This document shows positions 48,740 through 60,522 of a DNA stretch of 64,000 bases, piece by piece. The position numbers and the translations under genes were made by a program. The stretch's first letter is position 1, and each line of letters starts with the position of its first letter. The stretch is from NCBI RefSeq assembly GCF_958979055.1, contig NC_084898.1, positions 19,859,124 through 19,923,123 of the forward strand, written 5' to 3'. The DNA comes from Alnus glutinosa. Lineage: Eukaryota > Streptophyta > Magnoliopsida > Fagales > Betulaceae. The notes below the pieces were generated by a model that had not been told where the DNA came from, made no database searches, and worked only from the letters and a program-made list of their open reading frames with translations.

Positions 48740-50484
48740 TAAACTAAGATTAACAGAAACAAAAGAATCCATTGAACAAAAGAATCAATTAACAAATAAA
48801 TGTCTTACAACATGGCCAGCAGAATCCATTGAACAAAATTACAAAAACATTCAAAGTTAAGACAATGCACTGTCGCAAAATTAAAAAAGCATTTTGTCTA
48901 TACCCTCTAACTGAATTTCAAATTCAGCAGCTTCCTTAGATGAAGTATAAAAATCTGACGCCAGATCCCTAATTTCTTCCACCAAAATGATAGGTTTGAC
49001 TTCTTCTCGCAGCTCGAATTTTGCACACCTGTATAATGTGTTAGAAGAACATAGAGGGCCTGAATGATCCTCTGTAAAATAAACTAAAACAAACAAATTA
49101 TTCTTTAATAAATTACCTTAAGCTTAAGAGCATGGAAGCAACACAAACTAGTCTCCACTCCAGAAACTAAAACATATCACATGCAACATTTATTAAAATT
49201 GCATATTGGATATCTTTCCCATGTCTCCATAGCAAATTAAACCTCCACCAATGCAACAATGTTCCTAAACCCTCTCAGTCATTAATCAACAGAGAGTAAA
49301 GTTGGTTTTATTGCATACAAAATCAGAAAAGAAAAAAAAATAAAAATTCAGCTTAAAGTTTAATATATCATGTTATTATTGATCTTGATTAAAGCAGATA
49401 TGCAATGCAAAACAGCAAAATTTTACCTTGATTTGACATCCAGCACCTCTACATTGTCTCCCATCACAACATCCTTGAGAACTGAGGGTTGGAATACAAA
49501 CAACTGCGTCAAAGCTTGATTCACTTCCACGAATCTTAAAATACTTGTTTTTCTCTTGAAGGGTCATAATAAAGCAGGCAGTTGCGAGCATGGTACATCA
49601 GTATTGCTCCATTCTTAAACTTCTTCAATGGACGATATAAGCCATGAGGCCATCGTTGTTCAGTCTCAGTATTAACATGAAACACTTTACTCCAAGATTC
49701 TCGGACCCCATGCTTCTTCATCGCCCATATGCAAACACGGCCAAACTCAGCAGCATCACATATGCAGAGATGACCATTTAAAACACCCATGCTTATGAGA
49801 TTTATATTCTTACCACCATAGCTGTTATACTTATCTGGGGGAGCTGGAATTAATTGGAATTGCTCTTATAAACGTCAAAATAAACAATTTTGGAATCCGC
49901 CTTCGTGAAATCAGGACGAAACCAATGAACTGCTCCATTAAGGTAGCTGGGAAATTTTTTTCCATATAGCATGAAGGGAGCACATGCCACACTTCTCCAC
50001 GATCTAGTCCCAGGTGTATGTATCTTAGCCACCTTATCTTCGTACTCTCTCCTCCCACTAATGGGATCACAAATCTGTTGAGTGAAAATTCTTGTCACCT
50101 TATATTGTTTAGTTCTTGGACTGAAGCCCAAACAAGAATCAATCTTCTCTCTAGATTTCTCAACCTTGCTTGCTTCTGGAAGTTTGATAAATTCTCCAGT
50201 AATTGGATTGCATACAACAACAGGGTTGTTTTGTTTGGGTTCAGACAAGCACGTGCTTTTCTAGAGTACAACTTAGCAAATTCAGTACTGGATATACGAT
50301 TGCGCCAAGGTTTGCATACGCACCTGCAAATGAGAATTGTCTTCATGGGAAGTTGAAGCAGAATTGTGAGAAAGATGGCTTCTGGGAGATCTGTTATGCT
50401 TCGAATTCCTTCATTGGCAACTTCCTCTGCTTCCTTGTCGCCATTTTGGGCATCAGAGGCTGTTGAGCTTCTTTTTCTTTTCAT
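48740..50484 (-). pseudogene. F-box / FBA gene, copy 3, heavily damaged
   Basis: ATG at 50484, with an intact F-box (about residues 30-75). A deletion of about 329 bp relative to copy 1 then fuses RKARAC to the start of the FBA region out of frame. The FBA frame (50248-49850) is broken again by a 1-nt loss near 49866 (GCTC-TTATAAAC versus GCTCGTTATAAAC in copy 1), and by 2-nt losses near 49551 and 49481. The terminal exon 48881-49030 is well kept: an acceptor ATACAG at about 49031 joins to the donor at 49425-49426, giving ...VKSR|CAKFELREE and ending LEGIDKMLF. This shows that the family's normal structure has a second coding exon. No functional product is expected. Confidence 0.85.
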
Positions 50485-52110
50485 GGCTATTAGATACTAA
50501 CATAGGTTGGAGGGTAAGTAGATAAAAAAATTACACTAAAAGAGTTTTCTATATTAACAATTTTAATCGATTATCAACCCAAATATAGACTAATGCATTA
50601 ATTAACGAACTTAATCAGCGTAAAATGTTTTCTGTCCACGAGACAGAGAGATGACGAATATAAGCCGCAGAGAAAAAGAGGGGTGAAATTAAAATCCAGC
50701 GCAGTTGTCTGTCCATATTGCTTACAATTTGGACAGGCAATTGTGAAAGTGCCATTGTGGGGTTCACCTGCTCAGACAGTTAGACCCCATAAGAGGCACT
50801 TTTACAATAGTCTGTCTGAAAGTGTGGGAGAGCGGCAAAAAACCATTTACATAGAAGCGTAGAACATTTTACGTATAATGAAGATTATTTTTCTTAATCA
50901 ACTAAAAACATATTCAGGTTGACCAATATTTTATGCTAAGCAGACACTCAAAATTAGAAAAAACATTTTTCATAAAATATTTTACGTCAAAACAAACGAA
51001 AAAAACAAAATCAAATTAACCCTTAAATCATATACACTGAAATAACGTAACTAGGTCCATAGTAAATCAATCCAATGAATCAAAAAACTTGATTCGTACT
51101 TTGCATGGATTTCCCTTTTCTTGAATCATGGAAGTAACAGCAAGAAACTCGAACACAGAGCAGCAGAAACCAAAATCGACTTTAAACAATTAAATATATC
51201 ACAAAGCCGACCTAATAATCAGTTTGGTTATCAAAAAACAAATTAGAAAATACAATAAAAAAGAAAGAAAGGAGAAACTCAGAACTCCAGTAACCAAGTT
51301 CCAAGTTCTCTTTTTCACTGGTACATTTTCACATGAACCAAACACAATATACAAGTAATTTTTTTTGAAAAAAATGAAAACTTCACTTAACCCTTTAACT
51401 TATATCATTTTTGCAGTCTTCTTCCAAAATTTAAAAACTCTCAATTTAGTGTATCTAATTTTCAAATTTTTTATAATCTCACTCCTCCCGTTAGGATTTG
51501 AAATTAAATCAGATGGTAAAAGAGCAAAATGACCTTTATACTCCAGTAAACTTTATAAAATTACATTTAAAATACAATTATTTATATATTTTTTTTTAAA
51601 AAAAAAATGAGGGTATTTTGAAAATTTCTCATCGTTCTGTTAGGATTTAACGGAAAGGTGAGATTACAAATTTTTTAAATTCAATACACCAAATTGATAA
51701 CTTTTGAACTTTGAGGAGAAAGCGCAAAAGTGACCACAGTTCATTGAGTTAAAGTGAAATTTCCCCTTTAGAAAACAACGAAAAAAATGACATATTTACT
51801 ACTTTCCCCTCTTTTTCCTTTTTGTTCTGCCGAAAAGGAAATTAATTTCAAGCGCATTTAGAAAACAATAACGTTAGACATTTTCATTGCCATCTCTCAT
51901 TCAACCATGCATGATTGAAAAAAAAAAAAAAAAAAAAAAAACTACTTGAGGTTTGAAATTGTGAATATAGATAGAGATGCAATGACAAACAGGTTGAGAT
52001 AACATAAATGAGAGAAAATACCTGTCTCAGAAATCTGTCACCATGAAAGAGAGAGATGGAAAACGATGGGGTTACTATTGGGGTAGCGATGGCAACTAAT
52101 AAGCACCAAA
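50485..52110 (-). repeat. F-box copy 3 upstream region
   Basis: Homologous to 19872-21560. It includes the conserved putative 5'-UTR exon block at about 52022-52095 with its GAGACAG|gtattt junction. Otherwise non-coding and AT-rich. Confidence 0.65.
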
Positions 52111-52627
52111 GTTGGTTTTTTTTTTTTGTTTGTTTTTTAATGTACATTCAAATAAGAAACAAACTACAAGCAGAACCCTTTTTAGCGAGAAAATGGGTGG
52201 ATCTTTACCACTACATAGGAAAAAAAAAAAAAAAAAGGAAAATAAATGGAAATGCAGCCAGAATGATATCACATTGTCTTCGTCATTTTATCTCCTATTT
52301 TAATTACAACATTTCATATATTAGACCATACTTAATAATGGAGGAGTGTTAAAATTTTACTTCAATAATTGAATCCATTCATTTTTATTAGTTTAAACTT
52401 TTAGAATAAATGATGATTTAACATGATATCAGAATAAAAGTCCTGAATTCGAACCTTGTCTCCATCATTTTACTTCTCATCTCAATTAAATATTTCACAT
52501 GTCACTTACTCATTGAAAAGAATGTTAAAATATCAATTAAATAAATAAAATAATCATTTCATATCAAGCTATCAGACACATCACCTATCTTAAACCCATC
52601 TTAACTAAATTGAGTAAAAATAACTAT
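52111..52627. other. AT-rich intergenic DNA
   Basis: No gene seen. A-runs and T-runs produce spurious frames. Confidence 0.4.
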
Positions 52628-52843
52628 GAGCACTAGCAGTAGCTTCTATTAGATTTTTTTTTTTTTAAAATATCGAAAACTAAATTACTTTTTGCTTCCT
52701 TATTCAAATAAATTTCACAATAGCTTCTTTATCTCTTTCTTATACTATTTAAATATTTTTTTAAAATTAAATACTAGAGAAAATAGAGATGAATGAGAAA
52801 TTATTTAAATATTATTTCAAATAAATGGTAAAAGAAAGAGAAA

Positions 52844-52847
<4 letters not shown>

Positions 52848-52918
<71 letters not shown>
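52848..52918. repeat. (TA)n microsatellite, about 71 bp
   Basis: Pure TA repeat. Confidence 0.97.
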
Positions 52919-52924
<6 letters not shown>

Positions 52925-53124
52925 ATGTTAAAGGAACCACTTTTACTTCCCTACATTTATGGTATAATTTTAAGTTCACTTGGTGTTCCCTTAGTTTATG
53001 GAACAACAAAATAATATAATTCAATAGTTTTTTTTTAGGAGTTTTCTCTATATTTAAGAAATGAGATGAGTTTTAAAGAAGCTACTGATACTGTTTAAAA
53101 AAAAATAAAAAATAAAATAAGACA

Positions 53125-53385
53125 AATACACTTTACCCCCCATTGTTTTACCACTTTTTCAATCTTTCCTTCAAAGTGAAAAAAATTGCAATACACCTCA
53201 ACCAAGTTTCTTAATTTTGCAATGTAGCCCACGGCCTAGGGGTGGGTCTATTTCCGTAAAAAATGACGGACTTAAGTAGCTTAACAGCTACATTGCAAAA
53301 TTAAGAAACTTGATTGGAGTGCATTGCAATTTTTTTTTCACTTTAAGATTGAAAAAGTGGTGAAACATGTTGGATAAAGTATAGT
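53125..53385. repeat. Foldback (long inverted repeat) element, about 260 bp
   Basis: The left arm (53125-53226) and right arm (53286-53385) are near-perfect inverted repeats, each with TTGCAATACAC- or ATTGCAAAATTAAG-type blocks, around a loop of about 60 bp (53227-53285). Transcripts would form a long hairpin. A MITE or foldback transposon is likely; no target duplication was assigned. Confidence 0.75.
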
Positions 53386-53428
53386 TTTCCAATAAAAAGA
53401 AAGAAAAGTACTCGCATATCAACACACT

Positions 53429-54127
53429 TTGTCTCTCTCTCTTGGAGGGGAGCCAAATATAACACATCCTTTACAAAATCTCACATGGTATCGAGCGTTC
53501 CTAAAGCTCACACTATTTTTTCTTTCTCGATCCTATTACTGGGGCAAAGGAGTTATACCTGAGTTTGGTTGGCTTCCATTTGCTTATGAACATTGCTGGA
53601 ATTTATTGAAGAATTGTCCAAAATGGAGTACTAACAATGATAAAACAAGAAAACAATTATTCGGAAATGCATCTTCGCCTTTTACTGAAAGTCCGATAAA
53701 TCTGGCGGAAGATAATGTCTCTACTAATAACTTTGTAGATTTGGAGAGACCTGAAGGCAGGAAGGCTACAAAATAGTGATTGAATAAAAAAAAAGAGCAA
53801 TGATAACAATAATAACAATGATGATAATGTTTTGGGGTTACTAACTCAAATGAATGAAAGAGCAATGATAGCAATTAAGAGGAAACTACAACTTATAGAA
53901 AAAAATAGTGCTCAAGAGGATACTAGGATTCAATTTGAGGGAGAGAAAATTCGAGTTGAGGCAGAGAAAATTCGAGTTGAGGTAGAGAGGATTCAAATTG
54001 AGCAAGCTAAGTTACGAATAGATGAGGACAAAATCATGCTCACGGATACAAGTGGATTGTCTGAATCCCAAGGAGAATATATTCGTGTTCGACAAATGGA
54101 AATCCTTGAAAGTCGAAGGATGAAGTA
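53429..54127 (+). pseudogene. Harbinger ORF1: Myb/NAM-associated-domain protein, broken
   Basis: The first frame gives PFAYEHCWNLLKNCPKW, matching the end of the Myb-like region of plant PIF ORF1 proteins, and continues to RPEGRKATK. Two adjacent stops (TAG TGA) follow, then an A-run where the frame shifts. The next frame (53832-54127) gives a Lys/Glu/Arg-rich coiled coil (GEKIRVEAEKIRVE...), as in the NAM-associated C-terminal domain. ORF1 proteins help the transposase enter the nucleus and bind DNA. The N-terminal part is not recognisable here. Confidence 0.7.
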
Positions 54128-54429
54128 AAGCATGTTTATGTTATGGCTGGAAATCATTTGGTTTTTCACTTACTGTTTGTTGGAACTTTTGGTTAATAGT
54201 TTTTGTTGGTGTAAAAGTTTCTATGTTGATGGTGATTTGTGGTTTGTTTATGTTTTAAAGGATAGTTTCTTTTTGTTCTCTTTTGTTCCTGGATCTCGTG
54301 TACTGAATTTCTTATACTGAATCTCATTTAAATCTGGATCTCTTGTACTGAATCTCATTTGCTGCAATTTAAGAATATTGGTTAGTTGGTGAATTCATTA
54401 AGTTGCTGGAAAATCTACACTTGTGTTTT

Positions 54430-55050
54430 AGAGTATTGGTGAGTTGGTGAATATATTGAGTGGTTGTGAATTTATTAAGTTGCTGGAAAATCTACACTTG
54501 TGTTTAAGAGTATTGGTGAGTTGGTGAATATATTGAGTGATTGTGTATTCATTAAGTTGCTGGAAATTCTGCTATATTTTAATGCTTATCAGGATTATAA
54601 CTTCAGAATGTTAGAGACAAAACCAGTTATATTGAGTGTTGACAACTACTAATCTATGGAAAACACCTGGAGTGCTTTTCTTTCTTCATTAAAGCTCTGC
54701 ATCTCTTCACTCGTCAGATCAATTAGCTTGTGTTTAAGAGTATTGGTGAGTTGGTGAATATATTAACTGGTTGTGAATTTATTAAGTTGCTGGAAAATAT
54801 GCACTTGTGTTTAAGAGTATTGGTGAGTTGGTGAATTCATTAATAAGTTGCTGGAAAATCTAGACTAGTGTACGTTTAAGAGTATTGGTGAGTTGGTGAA
54901 TATATTGAGTGGTTGTGAATTTATTAAGTTGTTGGAAAATATGCACTTGTGTTTAAGAGTATTGGTGAGTTGTTGAATTCATTAATAAGTTATTGGAAAT
55001 TCTGGACTAGTGTATGTTTAAAAGTATTGGTGAGTTGGTGAATGCATTGC
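54430..55050. repeat. Minisatellite (GAGTATTGGTGAGTTGGTGA-based)
   Basis: About seven or eight units of 65-85 bp containing GAGTATTGGTGAGTTGGTGA and AAGTTGCTGGAAAATCT, starting near 54431, 54508, 54738, 54814, 54879, 54957 and 55022. It lies between Harbinger ORF1 and the copia insertion. Confidence 0.8.
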
Positions 55051-55074
55051 TTGCATTAAAGTCTATGTATTAAA

Positions 55075-55584
55075 TGAAAGAATTTGAAATATGAGAGAAC
55101 TTTGTGCTAATTACTTGATGATTTACAGCAGTGATACAATACATATATATAGGAAGAAGACTCCCTATATTGAGTGATACAGCTAATGTGCCTAATTAAT
55201 GTGCATGCACGATTGCAGGGATTACATAACTGAAATAGATAGCATTCCTTCCTTCTGTGTCATAGGTAGCCTTGAGATCATAGCAGTAACACTTTCCTTA
55301 GACTGCTGTGATTCTTTCCTTTCTTGTTGATGTTAGCAGCTGTGCTAGGATTAATTGAGCCATGATTCATGCCTGACATATTGGCTGTGATGTTGGAGTG
55401 ATGCTCGGCTGCAAGATTGATTAAGCCATGATCTGTGCTAGATAGATTGGAGAGATGCTCGGCAGAATTCCTGCTAGACAGCTTTGTTGTGCTACTGGAG
55501 TAGTTTGCTGCTACATGGTTGGGAATTGCCTTTTTGGGCAATGATGGACTTTCCTTGTGAGGCTCTGAGGTAGGTACACTAACA
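55075..55584 (-). repeat. 3' LTR of the copia element
   Basis: 510 bp; on the minus strand TGTTAGTGTACC...TTTCA. Relative to the other LTR most differences are transitions. Confidence 0.93.
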
Positions 55585-58500
55585 TCCCCCCGCAAGCGAA
55601 TGGGGAGGGCAGTGACCATGAGCTTGGACTTAAGGGCAAAGAAACGAGTCCAAGAGAAGCCTTTGGTGAAGATGTCGGCTGTTTGATCAAGAGTGGATAT
55701 GAACTTAACAAGTATATCGCCATTGATGACCTTTTCCCGAATGAAATGGTAATCCACCTCGATGTGTTTTGTACGAGCGTGGTAAACTGGATTAGATGCA
55801 AGTGCTAAGGCACTAACATTATCACACCAGAGGATGGGGGCATGAGAGAGGGCTATGCCAAGCTCCTTGAATAACATTCTCAACCAGAACAGTTCGGCAG
55901 TGGTGAGGGCCATAGCGTGGTATTCAGCTTTGGTACTGGAACGAGAGACCACAGCTTGTTTCTTGTCACTCCAAGAAATCAGGCAGGGACCAAGGAACAC
56001 TCCAAATCCGGATGTAGAGCGGCGGTCATCAGGACTGCCTGCCCAGTCCAAGTCACAAAAAGCTTGAAGCTGAAGGGATCCTTTTGTAAAAAGATGACCA
56101 TGATCAATGGAGTTCTTTAAGTATCTGAGAACTCTTTTGGCAGCAGACTAATGAGAGGTGGAAGGGCTGTGCATATGTTGGCACAACTGGTTGACTGAGA
56201 AGGCAAGTTCAGGTCTAGATAAAGTGCAGTACAACAATGCTCCAACAACCTGTCGATATTCAGTAGGATCTGGGAGCAAATCACCATCATATTTGGATAA
56301 TTTGGAGCCAGATGAGCAAGGAGAAACTGCTGGTTTGGCACGTAGCATGCGAGTGCGATGTAGGAGGTCAGTGATGTATTTAGCTTGACTCAAGTGCAGG
56401 GAATCAGAGGATCAATGAGCTTCAATGCCAAGAAAGAAGGCAAGAGGGCCGAGATCCTTGAGTGGAAACTTGAGCTGCAATTGAGCGATTAGAGAGGTGA
56501 TCACTGAACTATGAGTACCTGTGACAATGATGTCATCCACATAAATGAGTAGAAAAATTTTAATGTTGTTCATGATGAAAATGAACAAGGAGGAATCCAC
56601 TAAAGAGGCTACAAAAGCCAAGTTCCAGCAAAGCCGAGGAAAGGCAATTAAACCAAGCTCTTGGAGCTTGTTTGAGTCCATAGATGGACTTGTGAAGTTT
56701 GCAGACATGATCTGGTTTGGTGGAATCAATGAACCCCTGAGGTTGTTCCATGTACACCTCTTCCAGCAAAGAACCGTGTAAAAAGGCATTGGAAACATCC
56801 AATTGCCGAATGGGCCAGTCAAAGTGGACAGCAAGTGCAAGAACAATTCGGATGGTAGATGCCTTAATGACTGGACTAAAGGTTTCTTTATAATCAACTC
56901 CATCCTGTTGCTCAAACCCTTTAGCCACCAACCTGGCTTTAAACCGCTCAATACTCCCATCTGGTCTTTGTTTGATCCGATACACCCATTTATTTCTAAT
57001 AACATGTTGCTGTGAAGGTCTTGGACACAAGGTCCAGGTGCCATTTGTAATCAAAGCGTCAAATTCTTGAGACATAGCAGCCCTCCATCTAGCATCTAAA
57101 ACAGCCTTTGTATAGCAGGATGGTTCAATTTCAGAGAGTGTTGAAGGCAGATTGTTTGGAGGGTGGTTGGTGGTGTAATACAGTTTGTAGTCAGTAAAGG
57201 ACTTGGGTTTTAAGGAGCCTGTGCGAGCTCATGTGGTCATGGAATGGGTGGATGTGAAAGGCAGGGTGCTATTTATGGGAGGAGGGAATGGTTGGTTGTT
57301 AGGACGTAAAGGCTCGGACTGAGGAAAATGTGGAGTGAACCTGTGAGTGTTGGAGGATTCAGGTTGAGGAGAGGTGGCAGCTGGGGGCTCAAAGACAGGG
57401 GATTCAATGGATGTATGATTTGCTAAAGTTTCAGAGGCAGTAAATGGAGGGGGCTGATTTGTGTGTGTATCTGTAAGAGTATTGGCAAGGGAAGGTAAAA
57501 CAGGAGAAGGGAAACTTACATGTGGCAGGAAGGATGCATCAGGTTCAGCACTGCTTCTGGCAGAAAGTTGTGAATTGGCCGTCTCCTTTGCTGGAAATGA
57601 AGCTTCATTAAAAACAACATGCCTAGAGAGATAGACTTTGTTGGAGAGAGGGTCTAGGCACTTGTAACCTTTGTGGCTGTAACCAAGAAATATGCAAGGT
57701 TTGGATCGGTAGTCAAGCTTGTGGGCAGTGTAGGGATGCAGCAAAGGAAAGCATTTGCAGCCAAAAACTCTAAGCAAAGAGTATTCTGGAATTCTGTTGT
57801 ATAATTTCTCAAAGGGAGAGGAGTTGGCAAGGAGTGGAGTTGGTAATCTGTTGATGATGTAAACTGAGGTTAGGAAGGCATCAACCCAATATCTTTTAGA
57901 TAGGCCAGAATGTGCTAGCAATGTAAGACCGGTTTCAAGAATGTGTCTAAGCTTTCTCTCGGCCAGTCCATTTTGCTGAGAGGTGTGAGGGCAGGTTTTT
58001 CTATACAGAATGCCATTGTTGGTGAGAAAGGTTTGGAATCTTAAGGAATTGAATTCTCCACCCCCATCAGATTGGAGTTGACGAATTTTACAAGAGAATT
58101 GATTTTCAGTCAAAAGTTTGAACTTAACAAAATTGTCATATGCCTCAGATTTATAGTGCAGAGGGTAAAACCAGGTGTATCTTGAAAAATCATCGATGAA
58201 AATGATGTAGTATTTGCAACCACTCATAGAAGGTATGGGGGAAGTCCAAAGATCAGTATGGATTAGTTCCAAGGGTCCAGAGCTCACACGAGTAGAAGGA
58301 GAGAAAGGAAGTTGTTTACTTTTTCCTAACTGGCAGGAATCACAAAACTGATTCTTATTGAATTTAGAACATGAAGTAGGCAATTGATAAGCCTTTATTA
58401 CATGATTGACAACATAAAATGAAGAGTGGCCTAGCCTAGAATGCCATACATCAGTAGAGGTTTTTAAGCCTAGTAGGGCAGTGAAGGCTGAAAAGGCCTT

Positions 58501-59368
58501 ATTGTTTTTGAATGGAAAGCTTCTAAACCGCAAAGGGTACAAGCCATGTTCACTCCTTCCTTCCAGCAGAGTTGCATGAGTCCGGATGTCCTTCACAAAG
58601 TAATGAGATGTAGTTAGAATAAAATAACATGAGTTATCTTGACAAAACTTTTGGATTGAAAGGAATCTCGTAGCAGCATGGGGGCAGTGTAAGATATTTT
58701 TAAGATGAAATTGATAATTTGCAGAGTTGAGTATAGTAGAACCAGTGTTTTCAATCTGAAGGCCAGCTCCATTGCCAACTGCTACCGAGTCCTTGCCTTG
58801 GAAGGGCTGCTGAATTGAGAGATGTTCCAGCTCATTGGTGATATGTGCATTAGCACCACTGTCGGCTAACCATTTTTGTTCCTCAATTTCAGAATTGAGT
58901 CGGGCCACCATTGCTGTCAGTTGAGATGGAGGGTGCCTTCCTTGAAATGAGTAGTCCATCCTGTGGAAGCAATCAAGGGCCTGATGGCTGGTTTTACCAC
59001 AGATTTGACACGGTACCCGATTGGAGTTATTGAAAGAAAAACTATTCTGAGATGGGGATGACTGCAGCTGAGAGGCTTGATGTCCACCAGGGTGATGGAA
59101 GTTCTTAGAAGATCCGGATCTTGGTAGAACCTGTTGAAAGAGGTGTTCTTCATCTTCCTGTTGTAAGAGGGAGGTCCTGGTCTAAATGGTTTGCCTTGTT
59201 TCTGCATAACAAGAGTAAAGTTGCTGCCATCTGATGTGACATCCTGTTGTTGGTTGAAAAGCATCTCGTGAGAGAGCAACTCATCTTGAAAATCTGAGAA
59301 TGAGGCTTCTTTGTCTTTGGAGGTCATTGAGAAGACCGTGACAAAGGCATTGAAAGAGGGATTGAACC
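55585..59368 (-). pseudogene. Copia gag 3' part and pol (protease, integrase, RT, RNase H), multiply broken
   Basis: In minus-strand order: gag C-part with zinc knuckle CQICGKTSHQALDC (about 58985-59026); protease DSG in WLADSGANAHIT; integrase HHCC (HSRLGH...CDSCQLGK) and core (HTDLW, SDGGGEF, NGLAERK); RT with [13 protein letters not shown] and YVDDIIVTG; RNase H with DWAGSPDDRRSTSGF and SSTKAEYHAM. Defects: a frameshift near 59125 before the zinc knuckle; TGA at 57229-57231 (an expected CGA); +1 T on the coding strand in the run at 56613-56616; TGA at 56412-56414 (an expected CGA); TAG at 56148-56150 (an expected TGG). No full polyprotein is made. Confidence 0.9.
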
Positions 59369-59463
59369 TAGGGCCGGCAATTTTGACACGACCCGACAAT
59401 CCGACACGAACACGACATGAAATTAGCGGGTTTGGGTCATAAACGGGTTTACCCGTTTAACTA

Positions 59464-59499
59464 TGTCTGGCGGGTCACCCGCGGGTGACCCGCCAGACA
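59464..59499. repeat. Perfect 36-bp palindrome
   Basis: The whole stretch equals its own reverse complement (centre CCCGCGGG), near the left end of the hAT-like element. It could form a cruciform or hairpin. Confidence 0.95.
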
Positions 59500-59830
59500 C
59501 GATTAACTTTTTTTGTTTTTTTTTTAAAAAAAAAAAAAGAATAGATATAAAATTGTATTGAGATAAAATAAAATATGGCAAAATTGTAATTTAAAAGAGA
59601 GTAGAGCTAATAATAAAATAAGACATACTTGGTCTTATGACTCTTATCCACAGCCACGTGTGTGGCTGTGGATTTTTTTGGCCTTTTGGCCAAAATTGTT
59701 TTGGCTTTATTCCCTTGAATCCTGACGCAGTGACGCCTCTCCCTTTTTCCTATTATTTCTCTTTTCTTTGTTCCTTTTCTTTGTTTCTTCTTCGTATCTC
59801 CTTCTGTCCTTCTCCATTCTCCTGTCGCAC

Positions 59831-60281
59831 AGCAGATTGAGTGAGAGAGAACAGATCTGTGAGAGAGAGAGAGAGAGAGAGAGAGCTGATTCGTAACTCT
59901 GTGAGAGAGATGCAAAAATTAGAAGAAGAAGAAGAAGAAGAAGAGAAGAGCATGGGTTTTCAGCAGAGATCAAGAAAGAAGAGGTCAAAGCTGGCTAAAG
60001 CCCTCTTGTCTCCAATAGCCGATCTATGTAAACCTATTCCATTTTTTTATTTTTTTCTTTTACAATGGCAATATTTTCTTATTAATTTTCGTTATTGCAG
60101 ATTTGATATTTTTGTTTTTAATTTAGTAGTTTTTTGTGAAGAATACTTCATTTTTTGTCATTTCATGGAAGATTTTGTATTTCCTTATTTTCTTTTTTCC
60201 CTCTCTAGTGCAATATTACTCTCATTTGCAGCCTGTTCTTTGCAAAAGGTAGTCTACCTTTCTTTTTTTTGCCTTGAATGA
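59831..60281 (+). other. Possible captured exon(s) within the hAT-like element
   Basis: A (GA)n leader and an (AGA)n tract precede MGFQQRSRKKRSKLAKALL (ATG at 59951), which ends at a donor-like CTAT|gtaaac near 60028. A T-rich stretch and an acceptor TTTGCAG at about 60224-60230 lead into a short exon-like piece followed by GTAG. I do not recognise the protein. The intron-like layout argues for capture of genomic DNA rather than cDNA. Confidence 0.35.
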
Positions 60282-60522
60282 TGAAGTTTGTAGTTCATTT
60301 GAGGGTTAGAAAGTCTAAACGGGTCAAACGGGTCGTGCCAACCCGATACGACCCATTATGCTAAATGGGTTTCACGGGTCGTGTCGGGTGACCCGTGAAA
60401 TTGCCATGTCGTGTCGTGTCTGGAGCTCCGACCCGTTAAGATAAACGGGTCGTGTTTGGGCCTATCTTAAACGGGTCGCGGGTCTTCACGGGTCGTGTCG
60501 GGTACCCGTTTTGCCAGCCCTA

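Larger units (their letters stand above)
59369..60522. mobile_element. hAT-like non-autonomous element (1,154 bp) inside copia gag
   Basis: Begins TAGGGCCGGCAA and ends TTGCCAGCCCTA (inverted ends), flanked by ATTGAACC (59361-59368) and ATTCAACC (60523-60530), an 8-bp target duplication with one mismatch, as in hAT elements. The termini are rich in ACCCGACACGACC sub-repeats. There is no transposase. The centre (about 59640-60250) is unlike the ends: a CT-rich leader, a short plus-strand frame and intron-like boundaries, suggesting a captured host fragment. Confidence 0.8.

Noticed and set aside
52812-53024. Ile/Tyr repeat frames on both strands
   Set aside because: They are translations of the TA microsatellite.
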